IMG/VR virus record: IMGVR_UViG_3300033571_005202
Span: 1-28,017 of that record
Reading direction: 5' to 3' (one strand)
Source of the DNA: a virus
DNA length: 28,017 nt
Below are positions 1 through 6,065 of this stretch, piece after piece. Position numbers and translations under genes: made by a program. Positions within the stretch are counted from its first letter, which is position 1; each line of letters begins with the position of its first letter. Below the pieces are notes generated by a model. It was not told where the DNA came from. It saw only the letters and a program-made list of their open reading frames with translations, and did no database searches.

Positions 1-764
1 GGGTAAACAGCACCAGCATTAATCTTGACCTTTGGATCACGCTCTTCCTGTGGCTTCTGGAGCTCACGGATGTAAGCAGAGTATGCATCAGCGGCATTCT
101 TACCGAAAGCCTTCTGGTAACGAGCAGAAGCAAGTGATGGAACATGCGAGAAGTTAATCTCGTCCCAACGCTTAGCACACATCAGAGACTCAACAACTCG
201 AGTTGACCCGACGATAATCTGACGATACTCCTTTGGAGAAAGCATCATGAACTTACGAAGTTCGCTTGCATTCTTGAGCTTCTCTAGCTTACCTGGGGTA
301 TTTGCCTTCTTGCTTGATGCAAGACGTGGAGCCCACTTTGCAGCAAGACCATCACCATTCATGAGTGCATCAGCATACATTCGTAGTGCATTCTTGCGGT
401 TGGTTGCATCACGGTAAGCAAAGAGGTCGTCCCAACGGCCAAGTTCTGGAACCTTGTGCATGATGCGACCAGCTAGTGCTGGGCTCTGCGCTTCAAGTGA
501 ACGAAGCAGGTTACGGAAGGTCTGGCGCTCACCAGCACCGGAACGGACGTCACGGGCCCATAGAAGAACACGAACAGCTAGGTTCTCATCTTCTGCAAGA
601 GCAGCAGAGAATGCTGGGGTCAGATCACGTCCACGGCTGGAACCGATCTTGCCGAAAAGGTCAAGGACCTTTGAATCGGAAGTTGCCCATGCCTTCATAC
701 CGTTCTCGGTGCGCTTTACTTGAGCGGACTTGGATGAAGCTACAGCTTGTGAAAAAGTATTCAT
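1..764 (-). CDS. TROVE/DUF2828 (Ro60-like) RNA-binding protein, N-terminal part
   Basis: Open reading frame of 254 codons from ATG at 764, cut by the left window edge, so the C-terminus (often a vWA-like domain in this family) is not visible. The protein begins MNTFSQAVASSKSAQ. Family-like blocks follow: RDVRSGAGERQTFRNLL near residue 75, GRWDDLFAYRD near 110, AAKWAPRLASSKK near 142 and VPSLASARYQKAFGK near 205. These match my recollection of DUF2828/TROVE proteins, relatives of Ro60, which bind structured or misfolded RNA as a ring of helical repeats. The start is supported by AAAGGA 8 bases upstream and by a TTGACA/TATAGT promoter at 885-858. The gene is clearly richer in G+C than most of the window (31 of 60 bases at 541-600). 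Without the C-terminus I cannot say whether it is a full Ro60 homologue. Confidence 0.75.
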   Translation of the reverse strand, partial: MNTFSQAVASSKSAQVKRTENGMKAWATSDSKVLDLFGKIGSSRGRDLTPAFSAALAEDENLAVRVLLWARDVRSGAGERQTFRNLLRSLEAQSPALAGRIMHKVPELGRWDDLFAYRDATNRKNALRMYADALMNGDGLAAKWAPRLASSKKANTPGKLEKLKNASELRKFMMLSPKEYRQIIVGSTRVVESLMCAKRWDEINFSHVPSLASARYQKAFGKNAADAYSAYIRELQKPQEERDPKVKINAGAVY

Positions 765-813
765 GATATTTTCCTTTCAGGTTAGTTTTTGTGTGTTTTC
801 AATATAAACATTA

Positions 814-833
814 TTAGGTTCTGCGGAACCTAA
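814..833 (-). promoter_or_regulatory. Hairpin in the 5' leader of the TROVE gene
   Basis: Read on the minus strand, TTAGGTTC and GAACCTAA form a perfect 8-bp stem with the tetraloop CGCA. It lies in the roughly 85-base leader between the promoter and the ATG at 764. No T-run follows it, so it is not a classical terminator. A second pairing is possible: AGGTTAG (836-830) with CTAACCT (785-779), which ends next to the ribosome binding site and excludes the hairpin because both use 830-833. Confidence 0.55.
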
Positions 834-857
834 CCTTGGGATTTCATTTATAGATTT

Positions 858-885
858 ACTATAACTCAAGATTTGTTTTTGTCAA
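858..885 (-). promoter_or_regulatory. Sigma-70-type promoter for the TROVE gene
   Basis: On the minus strand TTGACA (885-880) is followed after 16 bases by TATAGT (863-858). The -35 lies inside the 3' end of the upstream 59-residue gene and the -10 overlaps that gene's stop codon. A TATAAATG octamer (854-847), one mismatch from the T4 late consensus, sits just downstream; it may be chance. Confidence 0.65.
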
Positions 886-1038
886 CTGATTCTTAGAGTA
901 TACAGTAAAATAAAAGTTTGTTTCTGCCATATCTTCTTTGTAACGCCAGAAAACTTCTTTTTTCTTCATAGGAAGTTGGTCAAACCATTCCCAGAATTGT
1001 TCTTTGAATAACTTGTATTCAGGATCCTTTCGGTCCAT
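859..1038 (-). CDS. Small protein of unknown function, 59 residues
   Basis: I do not recognise this protein. It starts MDRKDPEYKLFKEQFWEW and is rich in aromatic and charged residues, with no transmembrane segment or cysteine motif. I chose ATG 1038 over the in-frame TTG at 1044 or 1047; AGAAGG lies 11 bases upstream. It overlaps the last 20 bases of the TilS-like gene in another frame, which suggests translational coupling in the same transcript. Its 3' end carries the promoter of the TROVE gene. Confidence 0.6.
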   Translation of the reverse strand: MDRKDPEYKLFKEQFWEWFDQLPMKKKEVFWRYKEDMAETNFYFTVYSKNQLTKTNLEL

Positions 1039-1624
1039 CTTCAACAACCTTCTTACGAACTACTTTGTGAAGACCTGGATTAACGATCAGAGCTTTTGGA
1101 ATAATCTCGTGGCGGATGAAGTTTCGCATGAATTTTGTATCTTCATTCGATTGATCTTCGATCCAAGGAACATTTTTGTTCCTGCACCAGTTTGAAAATT
1201 CAGATTTACGGTTGAGACGGAAAGGCCGAACAACATTCATATTTGAATATGGAATGATGCGCCCTTCACAATTAAGGGAATTGTAGATCCAAGTTTCAAC
1301 ACAATCATCTAGATGATGGCATGTAATAATTGGAGCCTCAAACGAGTGAAAATATTTATATCTTTCATTACGCCAATACTCTTCCCAAGACTCATCTTTG
1401 AATTTACCTCGGTCAATGTTACCTTTAAGTAACACTACATCGGAACTGCCATAATATTCTTGTAGAAATTGACCTGCTTCTTTTGAAGTATCAGTCCCGT
1501 GATCAAAAAATACTGCTTTGACTTTGTGATTTCGACGAAGAAAATCAATAACAGCCATAGAGTCTACGCCACCAGAACAGGCGACATAGATTTCTCGTTC
1601 AAGTTTACCTTGAATGGTAATCAT
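1019..1624 (-). CDS. tilS: TilS-like PP-loop ATPase (tRNA-Ile lysidine synthase N-terminal domain)
   Basis: TilS uses ATP and lysine to convert C34 of tRNA-Ile(CAU) to lysidine, switching decoding from AUG to AUA. The 201-residue protein shows the PP-loop SGGVDS at 17-22, CHHLDDCVET near 100 (family HHxDDxxET) and the distal TilS block WIEDQSN...RNFIRHEIIP. It is about half the length of E. coli TilS: only the catalytic domain is present and the C-terminal domains are missing, so it may act on a phage tRNA or another substrate. The ATG at 1624 overlaps the stop of the 27-codon leader ORF (ATGA). A TtcA-like role is a less likely alternative because the distal TilS block is good. Confidence 0.8.
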   Translation of the reverse strand: MITIQGKLEREIYVACSGGVDSMAVIDFLRRNHKVKAVFFDHGTDTSKEAGQFLQEYYGSSDVVLLKGNIDRGKFKDESWEEYWRNERYKYFHSFEAPIITCHHLDDCVETWIYNSLNCEGRIIPYSNMNVVRPFRLNRKSEFSNWCRNKNVPWIEDQSNEDTKFMRNFIRHEIIPKALIVNPGLHKVVRKKVVEDGPKGS

Positions 1625-1704
1625 TCAACTTCAAATCCATCTTCTTCTGCTTGCTCGAGCAGCGAACGAATGAAGTCAAGATACTCTTCGATAGTCAAGT
1701 CCAT
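1621..1704 (-). CDS. 27-residue leader peptide ORF upstream of the TilS-like gene
   Basis: A small ORF from ATG 1704, beginning MDLTIEEYLDFIRSLLEQ, acidic and probably helical. Support is positional: AAAGGAAC stands 8 bases before the ATG, a good promoter lies just upstream at 1767-1739, and its TGA overlaps the ATG of the TilS-like gene as ATGA. It may be a real micro-protein or serve mainly to couple translation into the next gene. Function unknown. Confidence 0.55.
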   Translation of the reverse strand: MDLTIEEYLDFIRSLLEQAEEDGFEVE

Positions 1705-1738
1705 GTTGTAGTTCCTTTTGTTTTACTCTATATAAACA

Positions 1739-1767
1739 TATATAAACCGATTCTAAGGAAATGTCAA
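1739..1767 (-). promoter_or_regulatory. Sigma-70-type promoter for the TilS-like unit
   Basis: Minus strand TTGACA (1767-1762), 17-base spacer, TATATA (1744-1739). The spacer carries AGAATCGGTT directly before the -10, a box also found in the promoters at 5557 and 7373. The -35 overlaps the stop region of the nucleotidyltransferase gene. Confidence 0.7.
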
Positions 1768-2183
1768 CTCTTTTGTTTTTCTGAGACTCTTTTACGCAAA
1801 TCACTTGAACTGAACCGATGATCTCTAGTATTAAAATATAGTCGAATACCACGTTGTTTACAGATTTCACGAGCTGTAAAATCTTTATTCTTGTATTCAT
1901 CACCCAAAATTCTTACAGAGATAGGAAACATCTGTAGAATATCTTCTAGATCATTTTCAGTTTGATAACATACAATTTCATCTACGTATTTGACGGCAGA
2001 CAATTGAACATATCTCTCAACCAATGTTTGGATAGGTTTATTTTTTTCTGGTCTATCAATTGTAGGATCAGTTTGCAATGCTGCAATTAAATAATCACAT
2101 TGTGTTTTTGCTTCTCTCAACATCATAACATGACCAGCATGTAAAAGGTCAAAACAAGATGTTACAAGTCCTATTTCTTTCAT
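1764..2183 (-). CDS. TagD/RfaE2-like nucleotidyltransferase
   Basis: 139 residues, the usual size of glycerol-3-phosphate cytidylyltransferase. The HxGH nucleotide-binding motif appears as FDLLHAGHVMMLREAK at residues 11-26, and the C-terminal signature as FSSSDLRKR (family ISSTxxR). Members join CTP or ATP to a phosphorylated alcohol or sugar, giving products such as CDP-glycerol or ADP-heptose. The ATG follows the stop of the phosphomannomutase-like gene with no gap (TAA then ATG), so the two are translated together. That pairing suggests one makes a sugar 1-phosphate and the other activates it, which is inference; the substrate cannot be told from the sequence. Confidence 0.75.
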   Translation of the reverse strand: MKEIGLVTSCFDLLHAGHVMMLREAKTQCDYLIAALQTDPTIDRPEKNKPIQTLVERYVQLSAVKYVDEIVCYQTENDLEDILQMFPISVRILGDEYKNKDFTAREICKQRGIRLYFNTRDHRFSSSDLRKRVSEKQKS

Positions 2184-2888
2184 TTATGTCTCACTTATAT
2201 TTTGTAATGCACCATAAGTATCTAACCAACTATCAACATTTACATAATGATCACAAAGCATTGCAACATCATAATCATTACCACCTGGGAAAATTTGATC
2301 ACCAAAGTAATAGATAATATCAGATGGTGCCGTTCTTATTTTATTTATAGCTTGAGATTTACCAAAACCTTTTTTAAAGATATCTAATCCAGTTTCACCA
2401 CCGATATAGACATCAATATAATTGAATTTATCTTTTATTTTTTCAAAAAGTTGTCTTCGTTCATGGAATTTATTATCCCACTCTTTATATAGTTCTCTTT
2501 GCTCGTATGTACATTTCCTACCTGGTATGGAAAAGTTTACCATACCCTTCCTTAATTCTATGTGAGCACCAGCTTTTTGTGGGAATTTTGATTCATCTAG
2601 CAAACCTTCAAGATAATTGATAATATTATTATCTGGTTTCCAATCACTTGAATGTACCAAATAATCTTTATTCCAGACTTCATTCCCTGCACAGTTAAAT
2701 GAAAGTTGTGCAGAATTAAAAATAGTTTCACCTACTTGTTCTAAAGTCTTAGGTTTATCGCTTCCTGTGACAAAATATACAGGATTAGTTTTGCAAAATT
2801 TTTCAAAAAACTTTGCAAAGTTATTGTCGATCTTTTTTCTAGATGGTGTCAATGTACCATCAACATCAAAAACAAATTTTCTAGTCAA
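2184..2888 (-). CDS. Phosphomannomutase-like HAD-superfamily protein
   Basis: 234 residues. HAD motif I is FDVDGTLTPSR at 6-16, with TGSDKPKTLEQVG, FNCAGNEVW, the eukaryotic-PMM-like GGETGLDIFKKGFGKSQAI and the metal-binding loop FGDQIFPGGNDYDVA near the end. This order matches the eukaryotic-type phosphomannomutase family, which isomerises mannose 6-phosphate to mannose 1-phosphate; sugar phosphatases are close relatives. The start must be TTG at 2888 because motif I begins at residue 6 and no ATG or GTG fits; AGGAAAG lies upstream at a long spacing of 12 bases, which implies weak initiation. The TagD-like gene follows directly. Confidence 0.75.
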   Translation of the reverse strand: MTRKFVFDVDGTLTPSRKKIDNNFAKFFEKFCKTNPVYFVTGSDKPKTLEQVGETIFNSAQLSFNCAGNEVWNKDYLVHSSDWKPDNNIINYLEGLLDESKFPQKAGAHIELRKGMVNFSIPGRKCTYEQRELYKEWDNKFHERRQLFEKIKDKFNYIDVYIGGETGLDIFKKGFGKSQAINKIRTAPSDIIYYFGDQIFPGGNDYDVAMLCDHYVNVDSWLDTYGALQNISET

Positions 2889-2894
2889 TTATAT

Positions 2895-3023
2895 TTAAAT
2901 CTTTCCTATCCAATGTGTACAATCATCATGTGCATCATCTATATGGTGACGATCATAATATTTTATCTCTTCTTCAGAGTCTCCATTATTTGGAGTTTCT
3001 CCGTATCTGAATACCAGAACCAA
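2895..3023 (-). CDS. Candidate small ORF of 42 residues overlapping the DUF1289 gene
   Basis: Open in the +1 frame relative to the DUF1289 gene and ending 6 bases before the TTG start of the phosphomannomutase-like gene. It needs a TTG start at 3023, with GAGGAA about 9 bases upstream. Its C-terminal half (DRHHIDDAHDDCTHWIG) has protein-like composition and fills an otherwise empty 66 bases. The evidence is weak: no recognised domain and a rare start codon. Confidence 0.3.
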   Translation of the reverse strand: MVLVFRYGETPNNGDSEEEIKYYDRHHIDDAHDDCTHWIGKI

Positions 3024-3136
3024 CTTGATAGTTCTTCCTCTGTTCGCTTACACCCGGTGCAAATCCCATCTTGTAAACGACACTTCCGTATGCACGGAGT
3101 AATAAGCTTAGGTTTCTTTTTATTCTTTCGTTTCAT
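2963..3136 (-). CDS. DUF1289-family small cysteine protein, 57 residues
   Basis: A gene of 57 residues, basic at the N-terminus (MKRKNKKKPK). It has the family pattern CIRKCRLQDGICTGCKRTEE at 15-34, with cysteines 15, 19, 26 and 29, then a W-rich helical tail ending METLKKR. DUF1289 proteins are small, common in proteobacteria and described as predicted Fe-S proteins; their role is unknown. The ATG overlaps the TGA of the preceding gene (ATGA), so it lies in the same transcript from 3374. The four cysteines suggest a metal or Fe-S site. Confidence 0.75.
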   Translation of the reverse strand: MKRKNKKKPKLITPCIRKCRLQDGICTGCKRTEEELSSWFWYSDTEKLQIMETLKKR

Positions 3137-3321
3137 TCAGGATCATATACTTCCATCCATCTTTCGAATGCAATAAAAACTATTTCACCGGCAATATCTT
3201 CGGAGATGCTATATTTATGCATCATTAAATTTACAGCATCACCAGTTGCATTTTCTGATGTAACTAAAAGTTCGCCTAAAATTTCATAAGCTGAATTGAC
3301 TAGTTCTTCTTCCGTGTTCAT
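3133..3321 (-). CDS. Small acidic protein of unknown function, 62 residues
   Basis: Not recognised. It begins MNTEEELVNSAYEILGELL and reads as mostly alpha-helical and acidic, without cysteines or membrane segments. ATG 3321 is chosen over the adjacent GTG at 3324; AAAGGA is 9 bases upstream. It is the first gene behind the promoter at 3374-3347 and is coupled to the DUF1289 gene by a 4-base overlap. It may be one of the small host-takeover proteins typical of early T4-like units, which is a guess from position only. Confidence 0.6.
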   Translation of the reverse strand: MNTEEELVNSAYEILGELLVTSENATGDAVNLMMHKYSISEDIAGEIVFIAFERWMEVYDPE

Positions 3322-3346
3322 CACAATGATTCCTTTTCACAAGTTT

Positions 3347-3374
3347 AATATATCATTATTGTAATATTTGTCAA
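3347..3374 (-). promoter_or_regulatory. Sigma-70-type promoter for the 62-residue gene, DUF1289 and sugar-nucleotide genes
   Basis: Minus strand TTGACA (3374-3369), 16-base spacer, TATATT (3352-3347), about 25 bases upstream of the ATG at 3321. The -35 overlaps the stop codon of the kinase gene. Confidence 0.65.
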
Positions 3375-4216
3375 CCCCAAGAAACGGAAGGCGGCACATA
3401 TGATGATATTTTAGCTCTTATGTCTGTTGTAAGTTTTTCTTGATCTACTGGTTTTCCGGATCTTTTAACATAGAAATACTTAGCATCCTTGATGTACATG
3501 CCACCTTTATCGGATTTTGCTACATCAGAGTCAACTTTGACTTTATTGAAAGCAAATACAATATCGCCATCCATATATTTTTTCAAATCATTTCCCATGT
3601 TGACAATATCGTGCATGGTGAGAGAAGCACCTCTGTGAGTGTTGACAAGAATTTCAACTGGGACTTGTCTATCTCTTTCAGTATTTTGTTTCTTTGCTAC
3701 TTCAATGTCATTAATAATCCACACTATGTGAATTTTTTCATTTTCATAACCAAGTATTTTTACTTGACGAGTTATGTTTTGAAGTTTTCTAAGATCCTTC
3801 AATGTAACATCGAAGATTAAATTTGGTTTACGATCTGGATGTGCAGTCATAATTGAAGCAAAAACAGTTTGCTTTCTTTTATCATCTAGATTCAGAGAAT
3901 CGCCAATGATTTCATGTAGTTTTGCAACATCATCTGGTTTCTTTAAATCAAGTTTAGAAGGATCTACACCAAACTCAGATTTAATTCTTTCTACTATTTT
4001 TGGTGTTCGCATTGAAAGAGACTTTAAGTCGTCAACATCGAAAGTATATCCTTCCGCTCCGATTAACTTGTCCTTCACAAAACCTTTACCAGACCCAGCA
4101 CCACCTGCAAGTATGATAACATTTCCAAATTTTGGATATGCTTGCCCTGCAAATGTAATAAGAGCTTCTGTTAAATCAGAAAAGGACTCTTGAATGAACG
4201 AATTAAAAGAAAGCAT
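3371..4216 (-). CDS. P-loop kinase, zeta-toxin-like, with a capsid-targeting-like N-terminus
   Basis: 281 residues. Walker A is GGAGSGKG at 38-45, followed by FDVDDLKSLS and a distal block RDRQVPVEILVNTHRGASL that resembles the zeta-toxin/nucleotide-kinase fold, where an arginine-rich lid contacts phosphates. The substrate is unknown. I chose ATG 4216 because GGAG stands 6 bases before it; the in-frame ATG at 4228 contains that very ribosome binding site. The N-terminus MLSFNSFIQESFSDLTEA resembles the short capsid-targeting sequence of T4 internal head proteins, with IQE fitting the (L/I)xE cleavage rule of protease gp21. A late-promoter octamer lies just upstream, which supports late expression. 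Packaging into the head is inference. Confidence 0.65.
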   Translation of the reverse strand: MLSFNSFIQESFSDLTEALITFAGQAYPKFGNVIILAGGAGSGKGFVKDKLIGAEGYTFDVDDLKSLSMRTPKIVERIKSEFGVDPSKLDLKKPDDVAKLHEIIGDSLNLDDKRKQTVFASIMTAHPDRKPNLIFDVTLKDLRKLQNITRQVKILGYENEKIHIVWIINDIEVAKKQNTERDRQVPVEILVNTHRGASLTMHDIVNMGNDLKKYMDGDIVFAFNKVKVDSDVAKSDKGGMYIKDAKYFYVKRSGKPVDQEKLTTDIRAKISSYVPPSVSWG

Positions 4217-4240
4217 GAAAAACTCCATTTGTTTTTCACT

Positions 4241-4248
4241 TATTTATA
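4241..4248 (-). promoter_or_regulatory. T4-type late promoter octamer upstream of the P-loop kinase
   Basis: The minus strand reads TATAAATA, a perfect match to the T4 late -10 consensus recognised by gp55, 24 bases before the ATG at 4216 in the 25-base gap after cca. The octamer also occurs inside genes of this A+T-rich window by chance, so position is the main support. Confidence 0.5.
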
Positions 4249-4253
4249 AAAGT

Positions 4254-5504
4254 TCAGGCAGCTTTCACTGCCCGAACTCTTGCCTTATACATACCGTCTT
4301 TGATTTTTTGTGTACTGGTTTCTCCATTCGGAAATACATCACCGAACTTTACAGTACGAACACGTTCAAAGACTTGCCGAACTTTCATCAGATGTTCAGT
4401 AGGTTCATCTTCTGAACCCAGTCGACCATTGTGATCACAGACCCCAACAGCCCACAGCAGCAGAACAACTTCAGGATCACGAAACGCGTCCATTTCCATG
4501 AACATATTCACAAACGTCTTTGGATTCAGTGTATCCAGCTTGTGCATATGCATGTGAAACCGAGTGGTTCGCATGACTCGATCACGCATCTTAGCAGGAA
4601 CGGTCAGACGATCACAGAAGTCACGAGCAACTTTTACACCCGACGTTTCGTGCCCATAGTGCTTTGGCAGTTGATCCCGAGGGGTCAGACCTTTACCAAA
4701 GTCATGAACCAGACACGCCAGTCGAGTTTCCAGATCAAAATGACCTTCTGCAGCCTGAGTCAGAACCAGCATGGTGTGCTCGTAAGCATCACCTTCTGGA
4801 TGCCAGCGTCGAGACTCCAGTGCAGTATTCAGTCGATACACTTCTGGAAACAGAACATGCAGAGCATCGCACTCCAGCAGAGTATCAAAGAACAGACGCG
4901 GAAATTCCTCTTCCAGTGCTCGTGACAGTTCCTTCCAAACGCGTTCGGCAGTCAGTTCATTCAGGACACCACGCTTTGACATCTGTGATACCAGAGCAAC
5001 TGTCTCTGGGGCAACAGTCCATTCCGAACCCAGACGAGCACGGAACCGAGCCAGTCGCAGGACGCGAACAGGATCTTCTTCGAAAGCATTTGAAGTGTGC
5101 CGCAGGACTTTCGCAGTCAGATCATCTTTGCCGCCGTATGGGTCAAACACAGCAAAGTGACCTTCATCGCCTTCCACAAAGAATTCAGTATCTTCCATTC
5201 TTTCCATAGCGATGCTGTTGACAGTCAGATCACGGCGACCCAGGTCTTCTTCCAGAGTCACGTCAGTTCCAAATTCAGATGTAAAGCCCAGGTAACCAGT
5301 CCCGGTCTTTTTCTCCCGCCGAGCCAGAGCATATTCATCGCCTGTTTCAGGATGCAGGAACACAGGAAAATCTGCACCGACCTGAGAAAACCCAGCAGCC
5401 AGCATATCAGAAGGAGATGAACCAACAACTACATAGTCACGGTCCTTGGGATCCAGACCCATCAGCATATCGCGAACAGCGCCGCCTACCAGATATGTAT
5501 TCAT
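4254..5504 (-). CDS. cca: CCA-adding enzyme (tRNA nucleotidyltransferase) with HD domain
   Basis: Adds or repairs the 3' CCA end of tRNA. The 416-residue protein is full length against E. coli Cca (412) and closely follows it: YLVGGAVRDMLMG at 4-16, KDRDYVVVGSSP with the catalytic acidic pair, RRDLTVNSIA, EDPVRVLRLARFRARL, LTAERVWKELSRAL, and the HD phosphohydrolase motif CLVHDFGKGLTP. ATG 5504 is chosen because AGAGGTG stands 5 bases before it, inside the longer in-frame option at 5522. The gene is strikingly richer in G+C than its surroundings (32 of 60 bases at 4441-4500, against 17 of 60 at 22561-22620), suggesting recent acquisition from a bacterium. It is intact. Confidence 0.93.
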   Translation of the reverse strand: MNTYLVGGAVRDMLMGLDPKDRDYVVVGSSPSDMLAAGFSQVGADFPVFLHPETGDEYALARREKKTGTGYLGFTSEFGTDVTLEEDLGRRDLTVNSIAMERMEDTEFFVEGDEGHFAVFDPYGGKDDLTAKVLRHTSNAFEEDPVRVLRLARFRARLGSEWTVAPETVALVSQMSKRGVLNELTAERVWKELSRALEEEFPRLFFDTLLECDALHVLFPEVYRLNTALESRRWHPEGDAYEHTMLVLTQAAEGHFDLETRLACLVHDFGKGLTPRDQLPKHYGHETSGVKVARDFCDRLTVPAKMRDRVMRTTRFHMHMHKLDTLNPKTFVNMFMEMDAFRDPEVVLLLWAVGVCDHNGRLGSEDEPTEHLMKVRQVFERVRTVKFGDVFPNGETSTQKIKDGMYKARVRAVKAA

Positions 5505-5528
5505 TGGTTCACCTCTTTTCATAAGACT

Positions 5529-5557
5529 AATCTATACCGATTCGGGTTGAATGTCAA
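5529..5557 (-). promoter_or_regulatory. Sigma-70-type promoter for cca
   Basis: Minus strand TTGACA (5557-5552), then GAATCGGTATAGATT. The -10 is either TATAGA after 15 bases (5536-5531) or TAGATT after 17 (5534-5529). It carries the same GAATCGGTATA box as the promoter at 7373-7345. Confidence 0.55.
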
Positions 5558-5561
5558 CACA

Positions 5562-5765
5562 TTATTCAAATTCACAGATCAATTCTTCATAGTAATAACA
5601 GTCGTCCACATATTCTGGATCATACTGTTTTTCGATTGCTTGTTGCACATGATACTGGTGATATGCAAAGTCACGTTCTGCTTCAAGATGAGCAGCAAGT
5701 TCTTGATCTGGTGACATACCACAAGCAGACAGAAGAGCAACAGCGGCAAGAGTAAGATACTTCAT
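5562..5765 (-). CDS. Small lipoprotein, 67 residues
   Basis: A classical lipoprotein signal peptide: MKYLTLAAVALLSAC, with lipobox L12-S-A-C15. The mature part of about 52 residues is acidic and Tyr/Glu/His-rich (DPEYVDDCYYYEELICEFE), with two more cysteines near the end. It should be lipidated and anchored in the outer or inner membrane of a Gram-negative host. AAAGGA is 7 bases before the ATG at 5765; a longer reading frame exists upstream but overlaps the previous gene. It shares the promoter at 6059-6031. It lacks the proline-rich body of an Rz1 spanin. A superinfection-exclusion role, as for the T5 lipoprotein Llp, is possible but unproven. Confidence 0.7.
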   Translation of the reverse strand: MKYLTLAAVALLSACGMSPDQELAAHLEAERDFAYHQYHVQQAIEKQYDPEYVDDCYYYEELICEFE

Positions 5766-5775
5766 TTGGTTTCCT

Positions 5776-6003
5776 TTATGCAAAAGCGGTATTAAATTCA
5801 ACCCCACCAAACTTGGTTCGGTCAAAAGCGCCAGCTTCAAAGAGAGAAGCAATCATTTCAGCATCCGCTTCGTTATTGATATAATGCTGATCAATACGTT
5901 GAGTATTTTCAACAAATGTCACAGTCCAAGACCAATCTTCAACTTTGCCACGACCTTTGCGGCGAACTTCAGCCCATTCTTTTTCAACAGTTGCAGTGCG
6001 CAT
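5776..6003 (-). CDS. Small protein of unknown function, 75 residues
   Basis: Not recognised. It begins MRTATVEKEWAEVRRKGRGK; the middle (SWTVTFVENTQRIDQHYI) looks like beta strands and the C-terminal part like a helix followed by a short hydrophobic end. No cysteines. GAGGAAAA precedes the ATG at a normal distance. It is the first gene after the promoter at 6059-6031, followed by the lipoprotein gene after a 10-base gap. Confidence 0.6.
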   Translation of the reverse strand: MRTATVEKEWAEVRRKGRGKVEDWSWTVTFVENTQRIDQHYINNEADAEMIASLFEAGAFDRTKFGGVEFNTAFA

Positions 6004-6017
6004 TTTTATTTTCCTCT

Positions 6018-6039
6018 ACCTTATAGAATCAGTATAAAC
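6018..6039 (-). repeat. 22-bp promoter repeat, copy 1
   Basis: These 22 bases are identical to 6926-6947. Each copy contains the TATACT -10 and the start of the transcribed leader of a leftward promoter. They show duplicated early-promoter sequence, also a potential site for recombination that would delete 6040-6925. Confidence 0.8.
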
Positions 6040-6059
6040 TATTTGAAAGCATTTGTCAA
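6031..6059 (-). promoter_or_regulatory. Strong sigma-70-type promoter for the 75-residue gene and lipoprotein
   Basis: Minus strand TTGACA (6059-6054), 17-base spacer, TATACT (6036-6031). The -10 and the following bases belong to the 22-bp repeat shared with the promoter at 6967-6939. Confidence 0.8.
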
Positions 6060-6065
6060 CACAAA

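Noticed and set aside
454-766. Two plus-strand open frames opposite the TROVE gene
   Set aside because: They are shadows: the minus strand has a continuous family-like frame with start, ribosome binding site and promoter; the plus-strand proteins are Arg/Ser-rich with no domain.
1353-1360. TATAAATA on the minus strand inside the TilS-like gene (also 2342-2349 minus and 20967-20974 plus)
   Set aside because: About six such octamers are expected by chance in a 28-kb window of this composition, and these lie inside genes with no gene start downstream. Only the two intergenic ones are kept.
2913-3176. 87-residue plus-strand frame with a hydrophobic N-terminus
   Set aside because: It is opposite the DUF1289 gene, which has four family cysteines and operon coupling; the hydrophobic stretch is the complement of Lys/Asp-rich codons.
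4431-5420. Three long plus-strand open frames opposite cca
   Set aside because: They result from the G+C-rich codons of cca; no ribosome binding sites and no recognisable domains.
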